From the NCBI GenBank assembly GCA_934153805.1, contig CAKPFO010000014.1, positions 1 through 27,024 on the forward strand: DNA of 27,024 nucleotides. Reading direction: 5' to 3'. Source of the stretch: an uncultured Clostridia bacterium (lineage in GTDB: Bacteria > Bacillota > Clostridia > TANB77 > CAG-508). Made by a program: the position numbers and the translations under genes. Of the stretch, positions 1 through 6,347 are shown piece after piece; position 1 is the first letter of the stretch, and every line of letters begins with the position of its first letter. The notes beneath the pieces are model-generated. The model was not told the origin of the DNA. It did no database searches and saw only the letters and a program-made list of their open reading frames with translations.

Positions 1-104
1 TCTTTTTATTTTTCTTGAATATGGGAATAAAATATATGTCTAGCCAGCACTGAATTTATACTCCCGCATAAATTCTAGTATGGGAATTTCCATACCCTTT
101 ATTA

Positions 105-1133
105 TCAGAAATTAAAATCTAAATATACATAATTATTCATACCGTAAGATAAATTATTTTCTATCATTTTGTTAGCAATTTTACAACACTTTGAAATCCT
201 TTCACCATTAAATAGTGGATCAATATATCTAATCTTTGCTCCCTGATGTACATAATAAACATTTTGAGGTTCTTCTTTTGATGTTTTTACTTTTTTAGCA
301 TTTCTCCAAATATTAAAAATATCATTATATTTAGAAGATTCTATAATATCTATTACTTCACTTTCTTTTAATTCATATAAATCCTTTTTAGAAATTTTGT
401 TTTCATCACTTAATTTTTTTAGAATATCAGCAATTAATTGCATAGAATATCTAGTTCTATCTTCACGATATATAACGGATAATCGGCTCGTAACCTTAAC
501 AAAGTTTCTAGCAATTTTTTTAGTTTTAAATCCTAATTCAATTTCTTTTTCTTCGTTAGTTTGTATTTCAATATCATCATATATTTCTTTAATGATTTCT
601 GAATCTAATAATCTATAAGTAAATAAAGCATTTGATAGTGAATATTCTAATCTATCAGCAGATAATTTAGGTGTATCATTATCAGCAATAGGATATAAAT
701 GATAATTATCTATTTCTGATATTTTAATATTATCTCTTTTTAATAAGGTCATAATTTCTTTTGAATTTTTTATTATTTCTGTTGTCAAATCTTCTGTTGA
801 TTCTTGAGTCATATAATCTCCATTAAGAAAATCTATACAATGCTTAAATGCAGGTGTTGCTATATCGTGAAATAATCCAGATAAAGTTTGTTTTTTATCA
901 TGTGTAAAATGCCAAACAATTAAAGCAACTGCAACAGAATGGTCTAGACTTGAAAAGAAAAAATCGCTTTCAAATAAGTCTGAATAAATAGTGCCACAAG
1001 TAACACTGATATATTGCTGTGATAATAATTCTTTTGTATCTATATATTCATTTAACCATTCTGGGAAATTTGGTTCTAAAATTTCAAAATAATCTTTTAT
1101 TTCTTTGCTAATATTGTCATAATATTTACTCAT
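105..1133 (-). CDS. HD-domain metal-dependent phosphohydrolase
   Basis: This 342-residue protein carries the HD-superfamily pattern: a histidine at 65 (SLDHS), the HD doublet at 89-90 (LFHDIATP), another histidine at 98, and a distal aspartate at 160 (SADRLEY). Proteins of this type hydrolyse phosphates from nucleotides, and the spacing and SADRLEY motif recall the dGTPase/SAMHD1 branch, but the substrate cannot be read from the sequence. No signal peptide or membrane segment is visible, so it should be cytosolic. The ATG is preceded by AAAGGAG, which overlaps the stop codon of the upstream reading frame, so it is almost certainly translated with the nuclease-like gene as the last gene of a minus-strand operon. 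The C-terminal half (about 170-342) is lysine-rich, mostly helical, and unrecognised. The family call is firm and the role is inferred. Confidence 0.8.
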   Translation of the reverse strand: MSKYYDNISKEIKDYFEILEPNFPEWLNEYIDTKELLSQQYISVTCGTIYSDLFESDFFFSSLDHSVAVALIVWHFTHDKKQTLSGLFHDIATPAFKHCIDFLNGDYMTQESTEDLTTEIIKNSKEIMTLLKRDNIKISEIDNYHLYPIADNDTPKLSADRLEYSLSNALFTYRLLDSEIIKEIYDDIEIQTNEEKEIELGFKTKKIARNFVKVTSRLSVIYREDRTRYSMQLIADILKKLSDENKISKKDLYELKESEVIDIIESSKYNDIFNIWRNAKKVKTSKEEPQNVYYVHQGAKIRYIDPLFNGERISKCCKIANKMIENNLSYGMNNYVYLDFNF

Positions 1134-1148
1134 TTTTATTATTCTCCT

Positions 1149-1724
1149 TTAACTATTTTCTATATCTTCTAAGAATTTATTCCAATCATCTCGATATGAT
1201 GCATTAGTAAATATCTTATCTAAATATATGTTATAAATGTTTTCATTGTAAGTAGGATGAACTAATGGCATATTTGCCATCAAAAACAAAAGAACCGCTA
1301 ATGTTTTTTTATCTGTTTTTTCAAAAAATATTCCCCTTACATCATTAAAACTAATTTGTCCTTTATAAGAATTAACAATTGTGTAATCTCCTGCAACTAT
1401 AATATCAAATTGATGTATTCGTTTTATTTTATTTTCTTTGTAATAATTCAAAATTACTTCAATTAAATTTTCAATATTTGAATAGGTATTCTCGGCAAAT
1501 ATAATAGTTGGTATCTTATAAGTATATTCATTTTTATCTTTATCCCAAATAAGACCATTTCTGACTCTAGTTAGTTTTTTTACACTTTCTATTTGTTTTA
1601 GTGCTCTTTCAATTTCGTCTTTATCAGTCAAATTTCCTTTTATTTCTATTGCGTAATCTACTCCATCTGCAAAAATAACAGAAGCTTTTTTGTTTTTACT
1701 ATCTATTGTATAGGGATTCACCAA
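1149..1724 (-). pseudogene. C-terminal part of a frameshifted DUF6602-like nuclease gene
   Basis: This frame encodes 191 residues with a PD-(D/E)xK-like core: an acidic segment near 8 (TIDS), FADGVDYAIEIKG at about 18-30 with E27 and K29 as the likely E-x-K pair, then a helix (ERALKQIESVKKLTR). That order matches proteins annotated as DUF6602, which are predicted restriction-like nucleases. Its only starts are TTG at 1724 or GTG at 1721. Neither has a Shine-Dalgarno, and both lie inside the end of the upstream frame. Removing one base near 1722-1726 joins the two frames into a continuous 357-residue protein reading LIIVNPYTIDS across the junction. I therefore read it as the back half of one gene. 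The alternative is a separate, poorly initiated, overlapping gene. Confidence 0.6.
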
Positions 1725-2223
1725 TTATTAAACTATTTTCATTATTTACAAAGGCATCTTTATTTACTCGATACTCATAACTCATTATCAAATCTGGCAC
1801 AAATTCGTAATTGCTACCGATTTCCTTTTTTAGAGAATTCACGTCAAATTTTTCATTACCACGTTTTTTCCAAAGATTATAGTATAATACATCAATATCA
1901 TTTTTTGTTAGTTTCATAAATCCATCTATAATATTTTCAAAATTGTCTTCTGACAAATTTAATAAATCTACAGCAATTTCTATAAAATCGTCCGTTTCTT
2001 CTGAAAGAACTTTCACAATTAAATTTCTAATTTTATATCTATTTATAATCTTATACTTAAATATATTAAAATCTTCCAGTTTCTTATTTAGAATGTCTAT
2101 ATTTTTATTAATAACTTCAATTTCATCTCTATTTAAATAAGAATCTAAATATCCATTCATTAGCGAACCAATTGTACCATATTTATTTATTGATAAGTCA
2201 TTGTATTCTTTTATTTCGTTCAT
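1699..2223 (-). CDS. N-terminal part of the split DUF6602-like gene
   Basis: This ORF has a good start: ATG after AAAGGAGATATTTA, with a promoter at 2262-2290. It encodes 174 residues that are largely helical and charged, with no recognised motif of their own. It stops at TAG inside the following frame, with a 26-base overlap. The last residues (NENSLIIG) precede the nuclease core that continues in the +1 frame, so the product would be the front half of a nuclease without its catalytic E-x-K. If the frameshift is real, this truncated protein is probably inactive. If a ribosome slips +1 before the TAG, a full-length 357-residue enzyme results. It is the first gene of the operon ending in the HD hydrolase. 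Confidence 0.6.
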   Translation of the reverse strand: MNEIKEYNDLSINKYGTIGSLMNGYLDSYLNRDEIEVINKNIDILNKKLEDFNIFKYKIINRYKIRNLIVKVLSEETDDFIEIAVDLLNLSEDNFENIIDGFMKLTKNDIDVLYYNLWKKRGNEKFDVNSLKKEIGSNYEFVPDLIMSYEYRVNKDAFVNNENSLIIGESLYNR

Positions 2224-2261
2224 TAAATATCTCCTTTAATAATTGGCTTAAATTTAAACTT

Positions 2262-2290
2262 ATTATACTATAAAATAACAAAATTCTCCA
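2262..2290 (-). promoter_or_regulatory. Promoter of the nuclease/HD operon
   Basis: On the minus strand a perfect TATAAT (2262-2267) lies 17 bases downstream of TGGAGA (2285-2290), which matches four of six -35 bases. It sits about 40 bases upstream of the ATG at 2223 and reads into the operon. Confidence 0.5.
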
Positions 2291-2333
2291 TACTCCCATT
2301 AAATTTTAAGAAGATTTCATGTATAATGTTTTT

Positions 2334-2488
2334 AGAAAGAGAGCGTTATAGTTCGTAAGCTGTTGCTTAATCGCTCCATAATGCATTTTCGTCGAACCAC
2401 TTAAAAACATTGATATAAGTAAGTTTGAAGAAAATAAAGTTAAGTATCAATCACATTTATATAAGTCGATTTAATCGGCTTATTTTTT
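2334..2488 (+). ncRNA. Candidate structured small RNA with pseudoknot and terminator
   Basis: A TATAAT at 2322-2327 (weak -35) is followed by a compact fold. GAGCG pairs with CGCTC. Inside it is the hairpin TAAGC-TGTT-GCTTA. The GTTCG upstream of that hairpin can pair with CGAAC downstream of the outer helix, giving a pseudoknot. The stretch ends in an intrinsic terminator. No protein frame explains it, and it matches no riboswitch class that I can name from memory. It could be a standalone small RNA or the leader of the now-truncated gene at 2496. The 368 bases between the genes ending at 2223 and 2592 hold this, the operon promoter and the remnant. Confidence 0.3.
2461..2488 (+). terminator. 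Intrinsic terminator
   Basis: A ten-base stem (ATAAGTCGAT with ATCGGCTTAT, one G-U pair) has a three-base TTA loop and is followed by six T on the plus strand. It ends the putative small RNA. Confidence 0.65.
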
Positions 2489-2495
2489 GCTTTTT

Positions 2496-2600
2496 TGTTC
2501 AGAACTTGGACCAATTGCTTTTATTGGTTTTCCTAATCCTGTTTTTTCAACTATAAATAATTTTAATATAGAAAAAGTATTCTCATATTTATTACTTTAA
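2496..2600 (+). pseudogene. Remnant of a paralogue of the gene at 10821-11721
   Basis: The plus-strand frame reads CSELGPIAFIGFPNP and then runs on to a TAA at 2598-2600. The same peptide, CSELGPIAFIGIPSP, occurs at residues 68-82 of the protein beginning at 11721. There is no start codon or ribosome binding site, and what precedes it is a terminator. It is a short fossil of that family, and shows that at least two copies once existed in this neighbourhood. Confidence 0.6.
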
Positions 2601-3389
2601 ATATTTAATATCAGTATCATTTAAAATTTGCATTTGTGATATAGCTATTTTATTTAATTTTTCAAGTCTTTCAGATTGTTTTAATCCTTCATTTATAAAT
2701 ACAGAATTTAAATTTTCTAAATTTGCTAAACATATTAATTCATTCATAGTAGCATAATCTCTTATATTTCCATCTAAATCAGGATTATTAGTACGCCATT
2801 CTTTTGCAGTCATACCAAATAGTGCCATATTTAAAACATCTGCTTCTTCTGCATAAACAAAGTTTATTTGATTTTTAGTTAATTCTTTAGGTACTAAATT
2901 ATTTTTAATAGCATCAGTATGTATTCTATAGTTAATTTTAGAAAGTTCCCTTTTGGCATTCCAACCTATTTGCTTTTGTTCTTCTGCTTTTAATCTTTCA
3001 AATTCTTTTATCAATAATAGTTTGAATTTTGGACTAATCCACATTCCAAATTCAAAAGCAATATCTTTATGAGCATAAGTTCCACCGTATCTTCCAGCTT
3101 TTGATATTATTCCAATCGCATTTGTTTTTTCTGTCCATTCTTTTACACTTATTTTATAACTATTTAAACCTGCTTGACTTTTAATTATGGCGAATTCGCC
3201 ATAATTAAAATTAGGATTATGAATTTCTTCCCAAATACCTAAAAACTCAATAGTATTTCTATTCCTTAGCCAATCCGAAACAAAAAAGTCACCATCTTTG
3301 GATTTTAGCATATCAGTAATAGATATATAGTCTTCATCGTCAATTTTTATATAAGATATCTTTTGATTTAAAACACTTAATTCTGCCAT
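2592..3389 (-). CDS. KilA-N domain protein
   Basis: The 265-residue protein has a KilA-N domain over roughly residues 10-125. It begins with DDEDYISITDMLKS, contains VSDWLRNRNTIEFLGIWE, and includes the diagnostic segment GTYAHKDIAFEFGMWISPKFKLLLIKEFERLK. KilA-N is a DNA-binding module common in phages, large DNA viruses and mobile islands, often in regulators or antirepressors. The rest (about 130-265) resembles the helical C-terminal extension usual in bacterial members. A strong AAAGGAGG precedes the ATG. It stands alone, with remnants on both sides, consistent with a residue of a prophage or genomic island. The family call is firm and its target is unknown. Confidence 0.85.
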   Translation of the reverse strand: MAELSVLNQKISYIKIDDEDYISITDMLKSKDGDFFVSDWLRNRNTIEFLGIWEEIHNPNFNYGEFAIIKSQAGLNSYKISVKEWTEKTNAIGIISKAGRYGGTYAHKDIAFEFGMWISPKFKLLLIKEFERLKAEEQKQIGWNAKRELSKINYRIHTDAIKNNLVPKELTKNQINFVYAEEADVLNMALFGMTAKEWRTNNPDLDGNIRDYATMNELICLANLENLNSVFINEGLKQSERLEKLNKIAISQMQILNDTDIKYLK

Positions 3390-3606
3390 ATTTTAACCTC
3401 CTTTTTTAATGGTATAACGATTTATTTCAGTTATTATGCCAAACAAAAGTTTTAAAATCAATATTTATTTAAAAAATTGTAAAAATATTCTATAATATTG
3501 TAAATAACTTATGAAAAATCAGATAAATCTACACTTTCGCTTTGATAAAATATACTTAATTTTTTTTCAAAAGTCCAAACCTTCTTTTTATAGAGTAGAA
3601 AGATAT

Positions 3607-3638
3607 AAAAATCAATCAGCACTGTTTGATTTTTTCTT
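3607..3638 (+). terminator. Terminator-like hairpin without an adjacent gene
   Basis: AAAAATCAA (3607-3615) pairs with TTGATTTTT (3626-3634) and runs into a T-rich tract. No gene ends just upstream on the plus strand. The 453 bases from 3390 to 3842 otherwise hold only the KilA-N leader, the promoter at 3704-3732 and the leader ORF. Confidence 0.4.
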
Positions 3639-3703
3639 TTGCAGAAAATCATCCTGAATCTAAAAGAAAATTATTTACTTTTAGATGAAATAGCCTATAT
3701 GAT

Positions 3704-3732
3704 TTGCAATATTATGTAAAATATAGTATAAT
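3704..3732 (+). promoter_or_regulatory. Vegetative promoter for the gene at 3843
   Basis: TTGCAA (3704-3709) is separated by exactly 17 bases from a perfect TATAAT (3727-3732). It would give a leader of about 100 bases that includes the mini-ORF and hairpin at 3772-3815. Confidence 0.65.
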
Positions 3733-3771
3733 AAGGTATAGGACTTTTCATATAAGTAGCCCTTACAAAAA

Positions 3772-3815
3772 TTTGGAGGGGCACGATGTCCTCCAAACTA
3801 CGTAAACTCATGTAA
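3772..3815 (+). promoter_or_regulatory. Leader ORF (MSSKLRKLM) with its ribosome binding site in a hairpin
   Basis: A nine-codon ORF, ATG at 3786 to TAA at 3815, has a textbook GGAGG (3775-3779) six bases upstream. That GGAGG lies in a perfect eight-base stem, TTTGGAGG (3772-3779) with CCTCCAAA (3790-3797), and the start codon sits in the loop. Codons 2-4 therefore pair with their own Shine-Dalgarno. A second AAGGAGG serves the main gene at 3843, only 13 bases after the leader stop. The layout suggests translation-coupled or ribosome-sensing control. No competing terminator is visible. Confidence 0.45.
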
Positions 3816-3842
3816 ACATAAAAAAATAAGGAGGACAAAAAG

Positions 3843-4814
3843 ATGAAAATTACAGAATTACCGGCTTATAAAAGACTAAAAGAGATGTTCGAGCAAAAAG
3901 GTTATTCACAGGGAGTTAAAGATACTATGCCTATTTATTCTTGGGATGATGTTCAATGCATTCCTGACAATTTAACCCCTGGTCACTATGTATCTGCTAA
4001 TAGCTATAGCAAAATTGAATTTAAAGATATTCCTAAGAAATATCGTACAAGAGAGTTTTTCCTACACGCGTTATCAGGTGTACGCGATGATATCGTTGAA
4101 TATGTCAAAACACATACAGCAGAGTTTGACAGGCAGTTTTTTAAAGACCATATTGCAACAAATTATTTTGGACTGATGTTTGAATTTAATGATTTTGAGT
4201 ATATGCCTCTCGAATTCATTGATGAAGAGATGGTAGCATGTGCTATGTTCAGATCTATTAATATGCGGTATATAGACGACAGACGTGGTGATTGTGAAGA
4301 ATGGTTTTATTCTGTATATAGAAGAAAACCAGAAGTTTTGACACAAGAACTATATATTCTCGGTGCTAGATGTTTTGCTCAAAAACTGCATGGAAAAAAC
4401 AAGTTCTTAGATATTACTCCTGAAGAATATCTAACACCAGAATTTTATTTTGCTCTTTGCCTTGGAAACAATACACCAGTAATGGAAGATATTCCTGAAA
4501 GTATCTTAACAACTAAGTTTCTTGTTGCCTTGTTGAATGAAAACATTGAAAATATTGGGTGTTTTAGTGAGGCTGCTCTTGAAAGAGAAGCAGTTATGAT
4601 GGGAATAGGCCCTGTGAAGTTTTGGCAAGCTGCTATAATCAAGGACGGATATCAAATCAGAGATATTCCTCTCAACGATGAAAGAGTTGAATTCTTTTTA
4701 TCTATTTATGATAAGAAGTCTTCAGAATATGAATATGCTTTTAAAGACAATTATAGGACATACATTCGTGAAAAGAATCAGATTTCGACCCCAAGAGCGA
4801 CGCAACAGAATTAG
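3843..4814 (+). CDS. Helical-repeat protein of unknown function
   Basis: This 323-residue protein is not recognised as a named family. It contains a degenerate repeat of about 30-45 residues built on (D)IP-x(3-4)-T-x-x-F-x-x-AL: DIPKKYRTREFFLHAL, MPLEFIDEEMVACAM, ITPEEYLTPEFYFAL, DIPESILTTKFLVAL and DIPLNDERVEFFLSI. This resembles the short helical repeats of DUF4116-type proteins, which probably mediate protein contacts. It has no signal peptide or membrane segment. Codon choice is less AT-biased than in the housekeeping genes (CTG, CGC, GGC and TAC occur), suggesting acquisition from another genome. Promoter, leader ORF, own AAGGAGG and a strong terminator make it a complete single-gene unit. 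Confidence 0.7.
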   Translation: MKITELPAYKRLKEMFEQKGYSQGVKDTMPIYSWDDVQCIPDNLTPGHYVSANSYSKIEFKDIPKKYRTREFFLHALSGVRDDIVEYVKTHTAEFDRQFFKDHIATNYFGLMFEFNDFEYMPLEFIDEEMVACAMFRSINMRYIDDRRGDCEEWFYSVYRRKPEVLTQELYILGARCFAQKLHGKNKFLDITPEEYLTPEFYFALCLGNNTPVMEDIPESILTTKFLVALLNENIENIGCFSEAALEREAVMMGIGPVKFWQAAIIKDGYQIRDIPLNDERVEFFLSIYDKKSSEYEYAFKDNYRTYIREKNQISTPRATQQN

Positions 4815-4898
4815 CAGGTATGATGACTTTAGAGGTATAGCATTGCTAAGTACGTAAGATAGTTTGTAATTTGCTTTTTGCTCGTAAAACTGTATTTT

Positions 4899-4939
4899 CA
4901 AATAAAAATCCACGGGTTTTATCCGTGGATTTTTATTTG
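4899..4939. terminator. Bidirectional intrinsic terminator
   Basis: A perfect 17-base stem (4899-4915 with 4923-4939) has a seven-base loop GTTTTAT and A/T tracts on both sides. It ends the plus-strand gene at 4814 and would also stop minus-strand transcripts. Confidence 0.85.
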
Positions 4940-4943
4940 AAAT

Positions 4944-5042
4944 TTAAAAGTAATTAGGATTTCTTTTTTGAAAATCGGCAAACATATCATATTTCCCATC
5001 TACTTTTTTCATGCAAATGGGAAGGGAGATTTGGGCATAAAT
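4944..5042 (-). pseudogene. 3' fragment of an unidentified gene
   Basis: The minus-strand frame from 5042 to the TAA at 4944-4946 reads like the tail of a real protein, ending KYDMFADFQKRNPNYF. It has no plausible start with a ribosome binding site, and upstream it runs into the region just after the MFS stop. It looks like a truncated gene end left by a deletion. I do not recognise the family. Confidence 0.4.
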
Positions 5043-5067
5043 CCTATTATTAAAATTTCTATGCTTT

Positions 5068-6261
5068 TTAATCTTTTAATGATTTAATTATTAAATAACA
5101 ATATAGAGGTGCAAACAATGTAACAACAGCAAGTAATATTTTAAAATAAATAATATTACTTGTAAAAGACACAATTAGCATTAATATGTATCCAATTATT
5201 CTTCCAAGTCCGATTGAAATTGAAGTATATCCAATATATTCTTCTCTATATTTTTCTATTTCACATTCTTTTACTAAATCACCTTTTCGAGTATTATAAA
5301 CAACGTCAAAAATACAAAATGTGGTTACGTAACAAAAATTATAAATTACTAAAGTTGTTTTACTAATATTTATTAATAAACCTACAACCCCTGCTACAAC
5401 AACAATAGAACATAATAGTAATATAAACTTAGCATTATTTTTATTGTAGAACTTATTATATAGCATTAAAGATAGCATAGAGCATATCGAAAAAATTGTA
5501 GTCAAAATTCCTAAATTTAAAGATGTTTTAAATGTCATAATAGTTATAATAATTATTAAAGTGCTAATTGAACTTTCTACAATACCATAAGCTATACCTG
5601 ATAAACTATATTTTTGAATCTTCTTAAGTTTACTTTCCTTAATATATTCTATGAATTTTTTCAAATCATATTTTTGCTTTTTCTCATTTTTTGTTTCTGT
5701 TTTAATAAGCAAAGTTATTATTATTTGAATTATAGATAACATGAAAACATATACCGCAATTTTTGTAAATGAGTAAAGTTCAATTGATGTTCCTAAAATA
5801 ATAGGCGATATTATATTTAAAATTTTGCTCAATATTTTTTTTATAGACATATAGTTTTTTCTGTTATTATTGTTTGTTACATCTATATAAATTAATTCGT
5901 GTGAACACCAATATAATATTTCAGAAAAAGCATATACTACTGCAATTAAAATAAAATTAGTTGCAATTTTTTCTGCTAATATAACTATAAATAAAATAAA
6001 TAAAGCTCTTGCTACAATTCCAAGTGATAATATTTGCTTGTTCATAGAAGGATACTTTTTGATTATTTTACCAATTAATACATTTCCTAAACCAAGTAAA
6101 GAATATATAATTATATAATATATTGAAATTGTTGTTATATTTTCATTTGTTACCTTTAAAAGATAGGCAACTAAAAAGGTTTCTATAAATACCGCCGTCA
6201 AACTGTAAATTAAGTCACTAGCAATCAGCAACTTTGCATTTTTTCCTATTTTTTTCTCCAT
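5068..6261 (-). CDS. Major facilitator superfamily transporter
   Basis: The 397-residue protein has about eleven to twelve hydrophobic segments. A charged central loop near residues 190-215 (TETKNEKKQKYDLKK) divides it into two halves in the MFS manner, and a cytoplasmic loop between the second and third segments reads GKIIKKYPSMNK. It should be a secondary transporter in the cell membrane, perhaps an exporter, but nothing in the sequence gives the substrate. The N-terminus (MEKKIGKNAKLL) is short and basic, as usual. AAGGAG precedes the ATG. It lies 86 bases downstream of copA on the same strand, with a TATAAT-like element in the gap, so it may have its own promoter. Confidence 0.75.
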   Translation of the reverse strand: MEKKIGKNAKLLIASDLIYSLTAVFIETFLVAYLLKVTNENITTISIYYIIIYSLLGLGNVLIGKIIKKYPSMNKQILSLGIVARALFILFIVILAEKIATNFILIAVVYAFSEILYWCSHELIYIDVTNNNNRKNYMSIKKILSKILNIISPIILGTSIELYSFTKIAVYVFMLSIIQIIITLLIKTETKNEKKQKYDLKKFIEYIKESKLKKIQKYSLSGIAYGIVESSISTLIIIITIMTFKTSLNLGILTTIFSICSMLSLMLYNKFYNKNNAKFILLLCSIVVVAGVVGLLINISKTTLVIYNFCYVTTFCIFDVVYNTRKGDLVKECEIEKYREEYIGYTSISIGLGRIIGYILMLIVSFTSNIIYFKILLAVVTLFAPLYCYLIIKSLKD

Positions 6262-6347
6262 AAATTATTCTCCTTGTATATCAAATATTAAGATAAATCA
6301 CAATTATTATACATTAAAACACAAAAAATTCTTATACTACATCATCT

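Noticed and set aside
78..95. GTATGG/CCATAC inverted repeat near the left edge
   Set aside because: The stem is short and has no T tract on either strand, so I could not support a terminator or operator.
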